NCBI GenBank assembly: GCA_916048095.2
Contig: OU696572.1
Span: forward strand, 7,963,454-8,027,453
DNA length: 64,000 bases
DNA from: Sacculina carcini
Taxonomy: Eukaryota; Arthropoda; Thecostraca; Sacculinidae
Direction of reading: 5' to 3'
The notes beneath the pieces are model-generated. The model made no database searches, was not told where the DNA came from, and was given only the letters and a program-made list of their open reading frames with translations. A program made the position numbers and the translations under genes. Position 1 is the first letter of the stretch; every line of letters starts with the position of its first letter. Shown one piece after another: positions 21,634-32,971 of this stretch.

Positions 21634-22709
21634 ATATTAAATAACAAAGGACCAAGAATGGAGCCCTGTGGAACACCATGACGTAGAGCAACCCAAGAAG
21701 AGACACAGGAATTAAATTTCACAGCATAAGTCCGATCACTGAGATAAGATTTGAGAAGGGAGAGAGCACTAGAGCAGATACCAAGATGAGAGAGATCACG
21801 AAGAAGAATAGAGTGATTAACCAAATCAAAGGCAGAAGACATATCAAGGAGATCAAGCAAGGCAGACCGACGGTAAGAGGAGTGGGATAAAACGCCATTG
21901 GTTACAGAGATAAGAACAGACTGAGTGGAATATGAAGGACGGAAGTCAGATTGGTAAGGATCAAGAAATTGGTTAATGAAGGGAGAAAGTTGAGAAGAGA
22001 TGGCAGATTCAAGAAGTTTGGAAGGGAAGCTGAGAAGAGAAATAGGCCGATAATTTTTAATAACAGTTGGATCTAACGTGGGTTTTTTAAGGATAGGGTA
22101 GATTGTAGCATGTTTATCAGCGAGAAAAGTGCCTTGGAGGAAATAAATATTAATCAAATGAAGAAAATAGGGCAAAGGGGAAGGAATCAATTCAGAAATT
22201 GCCTTAAAATTTATAGGATCAGAAGGCGAGAACGACAATTTAGTTGATGAGATAAGGGCAGTTAAGTCAGTCACACTGAGATGATTAAAAGATGAAAAAT
22301 GATCAGGTGAGGAAATGTGTCTGAGAGGTGATAATGAAGGAGGAATAACGGAAAGCAACGACTTTATCCTCAAAGAAGGTAGAAAATTGTGACGCTGTTA
22401 TGGTGGAAGAAATAGAACGCGAACGAAGACGACAGAGAGAATTCAAAGTAGTCCATGAAGATTTGGGAGACCGAGAAAGAGAAGAAAGACGAGTTTTATA
22501 GAAGTTACACTTGGCGAGAGAGAGAGAGCAGAAATGTAAGATGATCGAGCCGAGCAAAACGATAGCCAATCAGATGAAGAACGAGAGCGTCGCCAGCAAC
22601 GTTCGAGACGGCGCTGAGAACATTTAAGGCTACGGAGATTAGAATTGAACCAAGAAGGAAGGCGAGGAGAGAGAGAAGCGCATGTCCGAAGGGTAAAAAT
22701 TCAATCATT
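21634..22709 (-). mobile_element. CR1/L2-like LINE, RT N-terminal segment
   Basis: The minus strand encodes FNSNLRSLKCSQRRLERC-like sequence, SWTTLNSLCR and SQFSTFFEDKVV, then RT motifs NYRPISLLSFPSKLLE, LLDLLDMSSAFDLVNHS (motif A) and GVPQGSILGPLLFN (motif B). It stops at 21634 where element G is inserted and at 22709 where element D is inserted. The coding has small frame changes, so it is a dead copy. Confidence 0.85.
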
Positions 22710-22820
22710 TGTAGTGTCTGGTAACTCTGCGCGACAAAGTGTGCGCGGATGGGTGAATTGTGAGTGACACATGGGTTATGAATATGAAGTGTTTATGAGT
22801 TATGTTTTTTCAATACATTG
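22710..22820 (+). repeat. 5' LTR of element D
   Basis: Matches 36470-36528 followed by about 37465-37516 with around three differences. The right end adjoins the LTR of fragment I. Confidence 0.8.
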
Positions 22821-23059
22821 TGATCAAACTCCAAGCAGTACGAACAATAAGAATATATTATATGCGAAACAATATTACAAGAACAATAACGGTTAAAAGT
22901 CTACGATTATTCTTTCTCTGACTTCCTATCACTTCCTCTCTCTCTTTCCCACTGCTTTTCAAATTCCTAACGGTCCATCAGTCTCCAATCACTTTGGCAT
23001 AAAATCTACAACACACGTGACAAGTATTACAACGCACTACACATAACAATTATACAACA
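22821..23059 (-). repeat. 3' LTR of fragment I
   Basis: Minus strand, starting TGTTGTATAATTG after the purine tract and ending about GGAGTTTGATCA. No partner LTR is visible. Confidence 0.55.
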
Positions 23060-24880
23060 CGCCCTCCTGATGTCCACATCATCTTTCGTAGTCACTAAGC
23101 CACGCCGGTGATCGTCGTACCCGTGAAGATCTGCTTGACAGCAATAGTCCTGTTTCTGTTGCATCGCTGTTTCCACCATCATCCGTATCCGCATGCAGAA
23201 TTTCAGAAGTCTGCTCACGATCCCCTGGTGCATCGTCTGTCTCCTCGTCATCGTCACTTTCATCCGTTGTATCCAATAAACGGCGCACATCAAGTATATG
23301 ACGAGACACACCGTCAACCTCAATGTTATTTCCTGAAATAACGCCAGTTACTCTGCCTTGCTGCCAACGCGACGTACACTTGCCGTCTGCCGGTTTCACC
23401 AGAACAGTTTCACCCTCACGAATTCTGGTACTAGTGGTGTCATCCAATGTCGTTGGTTCTGCGCGAGGATGCCGCCATTGATATGAATGAATCATAGCAC
23501 TTGGTGAATTAACGCGACCCTCGTTGCCAGTCGCGGCCAGGTTGTAAAAAAACACAGCCTCCAATGGTGATTTTCCGGTGCGAGCTGCCATACGCTTAAT
23601 TGTTCGGTGGTTTCTCTCAACCACACCGTTCCCTGCTGGTCTATATGCAGCTCGGTACCTCAAATTCACCCACCACTTACGACACAACTGAGACACTTGG
23701 TAGGAACGGAAAGTTGCACTGTTGTCAAGCAGAATCTCGGACGGCGGACCTCGTTCCCTAAAAACTTCCTCTAAAATTCTGACAACATCTCTCGAGTTTT
23801 CAGACTCTATCCGACGCCACAGAGCAAAACGGCTTGGACCACAATCAACAATTGTTAGGAAACATTTGCCGTTCCAGTGAGTTGTGTCAACAGACAACCT
23901 CAACCAGTTTTCACTCACAGTCAGCACACCCGGCTCATGCTGTACTGGAGCTGGGTCGATACTGCGACATTGAGTGCAATGCTTCACACAATAATCCGCC
24001 TCTTTCCTTGTCACATCCGGGTTGACGAGCTTGGCCAGCTGCAGGGTTCTCTCCACACCGAAGTGGTGATCATTGTGCAGAGTGCTTACACTCACATTGC
24101 ACACCGGTGTTGGACTATTGCTGACACGTTTCTTGTTCAACCATCGTTTGTCTACCCTAGTCAGGGCATCTGCCAGGTTCTTACGTGATTCCACTAACGT
24201 CACATTAACTTTGAGTCCAAACTGCTCAACAACTTCTTGAAATAGGCCTAATCGTCGTCTCACTAACATTTCCGACATGCCCGCAACCTTAACTCTCTGT
24301 TCACCTCGCAAAGCCGACTTCAACCAGCTGGAAACCGTTGCCGAATCAGTCACAACATCCAAATTCTTTATCTGCCATTTTAGAGCCAGATTAATACCAC
24401 GTATAGCTGCGTCAAGCTCAGCGATGTTGATGCGACTCAAATCAGACGGTTTTCTTAGCCAAGCGCCATCTTCCACTATTTTTCCCTCAATCTCAATGGC
24501 AACTCCAGTGGCCAGATTACTAGCATCACTCCACACTTTTCCAGAAACCACATCAAACGGCACCGACCATGGTCCTCTCACTGGATCACACATTCGGACT
24601 TTCCTCAACACATCCCGCAACATTCCGTGCGCCTCCCCACCAATATCATCATCCCACGACTTTCCTTCACACACTCTTTTCACGTAGCTGCACGCCACAC
24701 GGAGCCACCCGCACACAGGGTAGTGCCCAATGAGACGACCACACACAGAAAACAACGTCCGCCGACTCATTCTTGTCTCTTCGATATCTGGCAATTCATT
24801 TCCACGCTTGAACTCCAGTCGACCATTACTTCCTCGTTCCAACTTCAATATTGCGTGTATCAGACGACGGGTAGAATCAC
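22821..24880 (-). mobile_element. Fragment I: RNase H-integrase-3' LTR of a B-type gypsy element
   Basis: On the minus strand about 24870-23079 encodes RNase H (VWSDASNLATG, NIAELDAAIRG, VTDSATV) and integrase (HHFGVERT, CTQCRSIDPAP, SVDTTHWNG, DNSATFRS, NGVVERNHRTIK). A purine tract ATCAGGAGGGCG then precedes an LTR at 22821-23059. The layout is the same truncated set of parts as element B. Gag, protease and most of RT are absent. Fossil. Confidence 0.8.
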
Positions 24881-25507
24881 TGCACCTTATCATGTGAATA
24901 TTTCAGTTAATAGTGAAATGAGAGAATTCATCATTGACACTGGATCACCTATTACTATTGTTTCAAAAACATTATTCGAAGGAGGTGTTTTGGACCTGAA
25001 ACCAGCTGAATGTGAGTTTTCCTCGTACACGGGGCACAAAATTCCAGTTGTGGGTGTGGCAAAGGTGGAAGTGCAGCACAATGGATGTAAAATGAGTTTG
25101 GATGCACGTGTAGTCAACGAGAAAGGTCCGTGTTTAATGGGAAGGAATTGGCTGGAACAGCTACGCATAGATTGGAATGCTGTAGTGTGTGTGGCGAATG
25201 AGAAACTGGAGCTGAAAGGAATATTGAGGGACCATGAAGATCTGTTTGCTGACGAACTGGGTAACTTTAAGGGAGTAAAAGCAACGTTGTGTGTAAACGC
25301 CGAAGCTGTGCCTGTTTTTAAAGCACCCGGAACGTTCCATATGGTTTGAGAAATGCTGTTAATGCCGAATTAGATGAATGGGAGCGGAAAGGTATTATAG
25401 CAAAAATCGAGAATGATGAAGAGACTCCGAAATGGGCTACACCTTTAGTGGTAGTTACAAAATCGGACGGGTCAGTGCGGTTATGTGGAGATTTTAAGTG
25501 TACAGTG

Positions 25508-27859
25508 AGGTATTTTATGTGAGGTGGCAAGTGGTACGGCCTCACACCATCTGGTGTATCTGTCGACAATCGTCAAAATATACTCGTTCCCGTTCGATGG
25601 CGGTAATGGTCCGACCAAATCGATGTGCAGCACTTCGAAACGGCAATTTGGAAGAGAAAAACGACCAGGCGGAGTACGCGTATGCCGCTGGACCTTGGCC
25701 TTCTGACATCCTACACAAGCTTGAGCCCACTGACGGATGTCTTGGCGCATATTTGGCCACACGAAACGATCGGCGACCAGACGTTGGGTGGCATGTACTC
25801 CAGGGTGCGATAAGTTGTGCACCAGGTTGAAATAGTTACGTCGAAAAGCCGACGGTAGGAGCGGACGACACTGTCCTGTCGAATAGTCGCAGCACAATTT
25901 TCGACCACAGGACAACGGAACATGGCGAAGCTGCAGCGAGTGTTCACTGGAGGCGATGAACTTGCCCAGATCATCATCCTCATGTTGGGCGTCTGCCAAG
26001 GCTGAAAAATCGTCAAGCCTGGGAGTCGGAATAGACAGCATAGAAACAGTCCGTGAAAGCGCGTCGGCAACAGTGTTTGACGACCCAGGAACATGACGGA
26101 TGTCAGTGGTAAATTGAACAACATAGTCCAATTGACGAACTTCTCGCGGAGAGTGACGGTCTGATGAAGAGTTCAGTGCACCAATCAGCGGCTTATGGTC
26201 GGTATATACAATGAAATTCCGGCCTTCCACTGCGTACCGAAAATGTCTAATCGCAGAATACACCGCCAGAAGCTCCCGACCAAAAGCGCTGTACCGCCGC
26301 TCAGTTGGCGATAGCTGACGGGAGAAATACGCCAATGGTTGCCAGGCACCTTCCACATACTGTTGGAGAACTGCTCCGATACATGTGGCCGATGCATCGA
26401 CTTGGAGCGAGAGTGGCGCGTCTGCGGCAGGAAACGACAGCTGAGTGGCCGCCGCCAAGCTGGTTTTGGCGCGTTGGAACGCTGCCGTAGTTTCCGCTGT
26501 CCATGTGACTGGCCGACTAGACTTGCGGCTGCGCGCGGTTATCAATGCATGGAGCGGAGCAAGTATGGCAGCAGCATGCGGTATCAGCCGATGATAGTAC
26601 GATATCATGCCAACAAACCGCCGGAGTTCCGCTTCCGTTCGAGGCAAAGGGTACGAGTTCACAGCTTCTACCTTCGATTGCAGTGTTGAAATACCGCTTG
26701 CTGAGATCATGTGACCTAAAAAGGAAAGTCTGTCGACAGCAAAAACGCATTTGTCGGGATTCACCACTAACCCATGCCGATGCAGCTTTTGAAACACAGC
26801 TTCGATGTGATGCATGTGTTCCGCGTACGACTCACTGGCAATTAGCACATCGTCGATATAAACAGAACAGAATGGCATGTCAGTGAAAATTGTGTCCATT
26901 AAACGCTGGTAGGTCTGCGCAGCGTTGCGAAAACCAAAACCAAGGCGTGTGAACTCAAAAAGCCCAAATGGTGTGATGATGGCTGATTTAGGGATGTCAT
27001 CGGCATTAATAGGAATATGATTATAGGCACGAATAATGTCGAGACGGGAAAAATATTTGCAATTGTGAACATGATTGAAGGAGTCATGCACCAACGGAAT
27101 GGGATACTTATCGGGAATAGTGATAACATTGAGTGCCCGATAATCTCCGCAGACCCTCCAGGACCCGTCCTTCTTAGGAACCATATGCAGTGGACTCGAC
27201 CACGGACTCTTTGATCTACGACAAATGCCCATCTGTTCTAGTCGCTGAAATTCAGCTTTGGCAGCTGCGAGACGATCTGGCGCCAGCCGTCGAGCCTTGG
27301 CATGTACTGGCGGGCCAGTGGTCGATATGTGGTGGACGACATTGTGCTTTACGGGCAGTTGAAAATTCGGCGGTCGCGTCACTGATGGGTATTTAACAAT
27401 AATAGCTTCAACATCGGCATTACGTGGAGCCAAACCAACCGCTGCTAATAAGTTTGAGGAGCTGTCCAACGGGGAGCTCAGGATCTGAATGTTATTACTA
27501 AGCCGGCGGTTATTGAGATCCACAGTGAGACCATGGTGTTGCAGGAAATCCGCACCGAGGATAGGTGCTGGAACGTCAGCTAGAATAAACCGCCACTGAT
27601 AAGGCCTAGTGGAGTCTCCAATGTCTAAAGGAATTAGAGCTGAGCCGGTAGTAGAGATACAGCGACCATCAGCTGTTTGCAGACTGGGAGATCGACTGGC
27701 AGACGAACAGATCTGAGAATTGTCAGGCAGATTAGAATTTGGCCACACACTTACTTGAGCACCAGTGTCTACCAGTAATCGATGCCCGGATAACTTGTCT
27801 AAGACATGAAACAGTGGCGTTGAAGAAGCAGCTGAGACAGGTGCCAAGTGACTCAGCAC
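25508..27859 (-). CDS. pol: Element E Pol, C-terminally incomplete
   Basis: The protease has [13 protein letters not shown] and the layout ADVPAPILGADFL. RT has KKDGSWRVCGDYRALN, RLDIIRAYNHIP and SVYIDDVLIAS. RNase H has LQVDASATCIGAVL and YTDHKPL. The integrase start has HNLSHPGVHAT to CVGCQKAK and [18 protein letters not shown]; the rest of the core is lost with the element's 3' end. Confidence 0.85.
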
Positions 27860-28743
27860 TGGGAGTTTAAATGCTCGAAGTCACATGGAGGGACACATCT
27901 CGAGGCATTGTTGCCCCAGCGGCGATGGTACCAGCACAGGCGATTTTCTTGACCGCTAGCTGAGCGTTCCGTGTCATCAGGAACGGCCGGAGAACGAGAC
28001 TGGGAGCGAGCACGACTTCTTCCGCGACGATAACCAGAGTTGAAATACATAGTTTGTTGTTCTGACATCTTCGTTACAGCAGTTGTCAGCTTCGTAACGG
28101 CAGCAGTTAGCTCCTGCATTGGGTCCGCTTGTGGAGACCGAGTCACAGCGCAAACAGGAGCTGGAAGAGCAGAAGCGAGTGGAAGATCTCCTTTAGTAGC
28201 CTCCATAAAACGATCAGCAGCCTGAGCTATCTCCTCCAATGTGGTTGTCTCTGGTAACAAAGAAATGGCGGCCCGAACATGTGATGGAAGACGCTGAAAA
28301 AACAATGTTCGAAGCAACCCAGTGTCTGTATGAGTGTCACCAGCAGCAGTCAGCTCATGTTTCATCCTCCGAAGTAGCTGGGAAGGCAGCTGATCACCGA
28401 GGTGCTGGTTCCTGAGTAAAGCACTCAACCGCTCCTCTCTGGAATGAGCCAGTCTGCTGCGAAGACCAACACATAAGGCCTCAAAGTTGGGAGGACCCAT
28501 AATAAGGTCTCTCAATTGGCTAGCAACTGGAATTGGCAATCCAGCCACTAAAAATTGGAATTTCGTCACATCCGAAGTAATGCCGGCTACTGCAAAAGCG
28601 CAATTCACCTGAGCCAGCCACAACTCAGGCTCTTCAGGCGCGAAAGGCGGCAACTTAAATGACGCAGTTGGACGAACGTCCGGACATGAAGCATTTGGTG
28701 CTGAATTTGAGATTTGCACAGAATCATCACCGTCATTACCCAT
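27853..28743 (-). CDS. gag: Element E Gag (CHCC type)
   Basis: 297 residues from MGNDGDDSVQI. Landmarks are TASFKLPPFAPEEPELWLAQ, LGDQLPSQLLRRMKHELT and LLRTLFFQRLPSHVRAAI, followed by an Arg/Ser-rich stretch and the CHCC zinc motif at the C-terminus. It overlaps the start of pol by a few bases, in the usual gag-pol arrangement. Confidence 0.85.
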   Translation of the reverse strand: MGNDGDDSVQISNSAPNASCPDVRPTASFKLPPFAPEEPELWLAQVNCAFAVAGITSDVTKFQFLVAGLPIPVASQLRDLIMGPPNFEALCVGLRSRLAHSREERLSALLRNQHLGDQLPSQLLRRMKHELTAAGDTHTDTGLLRTLFFQRLPSHVRAAISLLPETTTLEEIAQAADRFMEATKGDLPLASALPAPVCAVTRSPQADPMQELTAAVTKLTTAVTKMSEQQTMYFNSGYRRGRSRARSQSRSPAVPDDTERSASGQENRLCWYHRRWGNNASRCVPPCDFEHLNSQC

Positions 28744-28748
28744 GATTA

Positions 28749-28767
28749 GATCACGTCGGGGTCACCA
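28749..28767 (-). other. tRNA-Trp primer binding site of element E
   Basis: On the minus strand this reads TGGTGACCCCGACGTGATC, the same 19 bases as in element G, three bases inside the LTR end. Confidence 0.88.
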
Positions 28768-28770
28768 ATT

Positions 28771-29222
28771 TGTTGTGTTTGTTGGGTAGACGGTAAATAC
28801 TTTGAACAACCCAGAAATACCGGGAAAAGAAACAAGCTCGTTGGAAAACTCAAATATATATATATATATATATAATTCAACTCCAAGATACGACAAAAAT
28901 ATCCAAATACAGCCCAACGGTCAGCATGAACCAAAGTATATATAAAACCAGAAGAAGCGTGACACGAGACTGTCTGCTTCATTTGCGTCACGATTGTACA
29001 ACACCGAAACATACGGATATACGCCATGACATACAAAAAGAAATCAAAATTCGAATTTAAAACAATTTAATTAATGTTTGCGGGATTTATACGCTTATAC
29101 AAAAACAAACATGGTGTTGACAACCAAAAAGAATGAGTCAAGCGTAGACAAAAATAACGCTTCCCTAACCAAATAAACACATGCAAAACACATCAGAAGT
29201 TTAAGAGTAAGTACACGCTACA
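28771..29222 (-). repeat. 5' LTR of element E
   Basis: 452 bp; minus strand, from TGTAGCGTGTAC to CAAACACAACA. It contains a (TA)n run at 28857-28873 and is A/T-rich. There is no second copy in the window. Confidence 0.7.
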
Positions 29223-31808
29223 AAACCCACATTTGATGATCCCGCAACACACAATACCTTCAGTTGACGATATGCTACGATGGGAAATGCACAATATATG
29301 TCAGTTGTGGATTTATCGCAGGCATATTTACAGATGCAATTGTGTGAAGATAGTCAGAAGTTCTGTACGCTGAATACACCTAAGGGATTGTATAAAACGT
29401 TGAGATTGCCGTATGGTATTGCGTCAAGTCCAAGTATATTTCAGAGAGAATTGGATCGTTTGTTGTGTAATGCACCAGGAGTGAAATGCCTCATGGACGA
29501 TATTCTCATAATTGGGCGCTCCAAGCAGGAAGCTTTGGCAAATTTGAAGTCAGTGTTGTCAACATTGAAAAGTCATGGACTTCGTGTGAAGAGAGATAAG
29601 TGCAAATTTATGGTTAAGGAGGTGACATACCTTGGTTTGAGACTTACAAACATGGGACTAAAGCCAGATGAAGAGAAAATTAAGCCTGTCATAGAGGCTA
29701 AGACTCCGCGAAATCAGCGGGAAGTAAGAGAATTCCTCGGCATGGTGAATTTTTATGCTCGTTTCCTGAAAAATTTATCAGCAGTGGCACTACGAATACA
29801 TGCATTACTGAGAAAGAATACAGCCTTCAATTGGTCAAAAGGGTGTGAGAGAAGTTTTGATGAACTTAAGAAGATGATTTCTTCAGCACCCATATTGCAG
29901 CATTTTGATGTAAATAGTCAAACCAAAGTGATAACGGATGCGAGTCCTAGTGGATTGGGAGCTGTGCTGGTTCAAGGAAGGGAAGAAAAACCTGTTGTTT
30001 TTGTTTCAAGAGCTTTGTCTGTACATGAACAAAACTACTCGCAGATAGAAAGAGAGGGATTAGGTGTTGTATGGGCTCTACAAAGGTTGCGTCAATATTT
30101 GTATGGGCGGAAATTTCGAGTGATAACAGACAACAAACCATTGGCTCATGCTATCGGTCCATATGCGCAACTACCAGCGTTGGCGGTATCAAGAATTCAG
30201 CGATGGGCATTGAAATTGGCGGAATTCCAATTTGATATTGAAGTGAGAAGATCAGAACAGATACCCGTGGCTGATTGGTTGTCGCGTTTGCCAGGGCGGA
30301 ATTCAGAATCAACAACAGTGGAAGATTTTAGGGTTTGTCTTCTAGGACAACTGAATTCATTGTATCCGGTGACGGTGAAAGATATCAGACGAGAGACACG
30401 TAATTGTCCGCTCTTGTCCCGTGTTCTTCATATGGTTCAGAATGGTTTTCCGGAGCGTGTGAGTGAGGAAATGAAGCCATTCAAGGAGAGACTAACTAAA
30501 ATCACAATCGAGGATGGATGTTTACTATGGGGATTTCGAGCCATTATTCCGAAACGGTTACAATACAGTGTTATGTGAGCTGCACAGTGGACACATAGGC
30601 ATAGTCAAAATGAAACAACTCAGTCGAATGCACGTATGGTGGCCAAAGATCAATGATGATATCGAAAAGGAAGTTCGTGAATGCAGAGGTTGTGTCCAGA
30701 AAAGATCTGAGCCAAGCGCTTCGAATTTGCATCCGTGGGAGTATGCCAGTAGGCCATGGCAAAGAATACATATAGATTTTGCTGGACCGATCAAAGGTGT
30801 GTTTTATCTAGTTGTAATTGATAGCTATACCAAATGGGTGGAGTTTGTTGAGATGAAATCTATCACAACATCTCGAACTGTTCATCATCTTCTGGAAATA
30901 TTTGCGAGATTCGGTATTCCAGATATTCTTGTGTCAGATATTGGTCCACAATTGACGAGTGTTGAATTCAAGTCGTTTCTGGCCAGAAACGGAATACGAC
31001 ACATTTGTTCCGCGCCGTTCAAACCTTCGACAAATGGAGCTGCAGAGAGAGCAGTTAGACAGCTGAAAGAGTACCTGAAAGCAGAGCCAGCCCGACCGAA
31101 TATTCCTGGTCTCCTTATGGCTTACAGGAACACACAGCAGGAGACGACCAAGCGTACACCGATGGAGATGATGTTTGGGAGGACGGCCAAGACTAGACTG
31201 GATCTCCTAAAACCATCGTTGCAAGAAAATGTACGACAAGGACAAAATAAACAAGTGGAACATCACAAAGGAAAATATCGATCGTTCCAGGAGGGAGACT
31301 CGGTGCTGGTCAGAGACTACAGAGTTACGAGTGGCCGGAGGTGGATGCCAGCGGAGGTGGTCGAACGGAGAGGGGATAAACACTACACTGTCCGAACGGC
31401 AGAGGGTTTGCTGTGGCACAGGCACGTGGATCAGTTGCTCCACCATCATGCTTCGCGACGTGAACCAGAAGAAGCAGGTGTGGCAGATGCTTCAGGGCAG
31501 AGACCGACATTCTCAGAAGAGACATCAATAGGCGAGGGTGGCAACCAAACATGCACGGAGGATAATTCGGTCGAAGAGGCAGCAGTGCCGGTGGACGTTC
31601 CTGTGCGAGATCAGCTATGGGATCATGACGAGGAAGTCGACCAGCCAGTTTTTGTCGGAAATGGGTCAATGACAACGTCTGCATCGGCTGCTGATCATCA
31701 GTCTGGACAATTTCATCGAACAGAGGGCGATACTCAGCTACTGCCAAGACGTAGCAGTCGGCAGCGGCGCCCACCGCGTCATATGTGTTATTTTGTTTTT
31801 TACAATAG

Positions 31809-31967
31809 TGTGCGTTAGTATATTAGAGTGCTGCATATCTAGCCAGAGCGGTGTGAGTGAGTGTCGTATTCGCGTGCATATGTATGTCTGTGTGCGAGTG
31901 TGTGCATGTTTGCAGCGTCAGCTTGCTGACTCGGCTCGACTTGCATTTGAGCGTTGTGGCAGGTGGT

Positions 31968-32009
<42 letters not shown>

Positions 32010-32135
32010 AGTGTGTGCATTTACATGTGAGTTGAATGTGTGCGTTGTCTGTGGAAGGATGGTGTTTGATTGCTGAGCGCTGGTGCATGAAAATACAGGT
32101 GAAACGTGGTGCTGCTGTCATCTGACTCTACTACA
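31809..32135 (+). repeat. 5' LTR of element H
   Basis: Starts TGTGCGTTAGTATA and ends CTCTACTACA. It contains a (GT)n run at about 31970-32003. Confidence 0.88.
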
Positions 32136-32147
32136 AGCTATTTCGGC
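32136..32147 (+). other. tRNA-Phe 5'-end complement next to the LTR (element H)
   Basis: AGCTATTTCGGC lies directly after the LTR end and is the exact complement of tRNA-Phe nucleotides 1-12. Bases beyond it differ between N, H and J, so only these 12 are conserved. Confidence 0.85.
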
Positions 32148-32164
32148 TTTTTACTGATTCAATC

Positions 32165-32971
32165 ATGAGTAATCCTGATCAATCGAGTGGATCGCAGTCA
32201 AATTTTGATCTCAAGCTCATCCCCGAGTTTGACGGCTCCGGGAAACAAGATGTTTCGGAATGGCTGGAAAAAGTAGAGCTCGTATGTCAGCTCAAAAATG
32301 TGGACGGTGTCGCAACTGTCATTGCGCTACGCGTGACAGGAGGGGCGTTTGCGGTGTTTCAGCAGATGAACCCCCTCGATCGGGTTAATTGCGACAAACT
32401 AAAGGCTGAGTTGAAAGCTGCATTTGGCGCGGACCGGTTTACCGCCTATGAACAGTTCACGCGCCGCAAACTGTACTCTGGCGAGTCACCGGACATATAT
32501 CTGGCGGATTTGAGACGTTTGGCTGCGCTATTCGGTGGCGTACCAGAGACAGCGATCACGTGCGCGTTTGTTGCAGGGCTGCCTTCCAATGTGCGTCAGC
32601 TTTTGAGGGCGGGCTCACGCGTGGAAGTCCTGGACACTTATCAAGTTCTGGCTCGTGCTCGCATTCTGTTGCAGGAGGACCCTCAGGCGTCATTTGTGCA
32701 ATCAGGACTTGGTGCTCGAACAGCGACCGTGCCAATCAACAGGAATACTCAGCTACGTTGTTTTGCTTGTGGCGGAACAGGACATTTTGCCAGATATTGT
32801 CGGGATGGAGCTGTGAGCTCTAGAGGAAGAACAATGAGGAGAGGCGCTGTGGCCCGTGGCAGTGTGGTGCGGTGTCATCGCTGCAATGAAGTCGGACATT
32901 TCTCTCGAGAGTGTTCGGGAAACGACCAAGGGGAGAGGCCGTTTGCGCAAGCGTCTTCTCCCGCTCTCTAA
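32165..32971 (+). CDS. gag: Element H Gag
   Basis: 268 residues from MSNPDQSSGSQSNFD. A capsid-like domain (IPEFDGSGKQDVSEWLEKVEL, FTRRKLYSGESPDIYLADLRRL) is followed by two CCHC knuckles, CFACGGTGHFARYC and CHRCNEVGHFSREC, near 32758-32925. It overlaps pol by about 60 bases in another frame. Confidence 0.9.
   Translation: MSNPDQSSGSQSNFDLKLIPEFDGSGKQDVSEWLEKVELVCQLKNVDGVATVIALRVTGGAFAVFQQMNPLDRVNCDKLKAELKAAFGADRFTAYEQFTRRKLYSGESPDIYLADLRRLAALFGGVPETAITCAFVAGLPSNVRQLLRAGSRVEVLDTYQVLARARILLQEDPQASFVQSGLGARTATVPINRNTQLRCFACGGTGHFARYCRDGAVSSRGRTMRRGAVARGSVVRCHRCNEVGHFSRECSGNDQGERPFAQASSPAL

Larger units (their letters stand above)
25508..29222 (-). mobile_element. Element E: CsRn1-like Ty3/gypsy element, 3' end missing
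   Basis: Minus strand. The 5' LTR is 28771-29222, the tRNA-Trp primer site 28749-28767, gag about 28743-27853 and pol about 27859 to the left edge. The integrase is incomplete and no 3' LTR is present, so the element was truncated within element D's RT region. Gag carries CWYHRRWGNNASRCVPPC (CHCC). Protease, RT and RNase H look continuous. Incomplete fossil. Confidence 0.85.
24880..31803 (+). pseudogene. Element D protease and Pol, in separated pieces
   Basis: The first piece has FIIDTGSPITIVS (protease) and the N-terminal RT with GIIAKIENDEETPKWATPL. The second, after element E, has VVDLSQAYLQMQL, CLMDDILIIG and a C-terminal RT region; RNase H with VITDASPSGLGAVL; and an integrase with HSGHIGIVKM to CRGCVQKR, HIDFAGPIKG and SDIGPQLTS, where the family usually has SDNGPQF. 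The tail is acidic and ends RRPPRHM. Fossil. Confidence 0.8.

Noticed and set aside
32136-32147. A tRNA-Phe gene
   Set aside because: Only 12 complementary bases are present; no cloverleaf follows in any of the three places.
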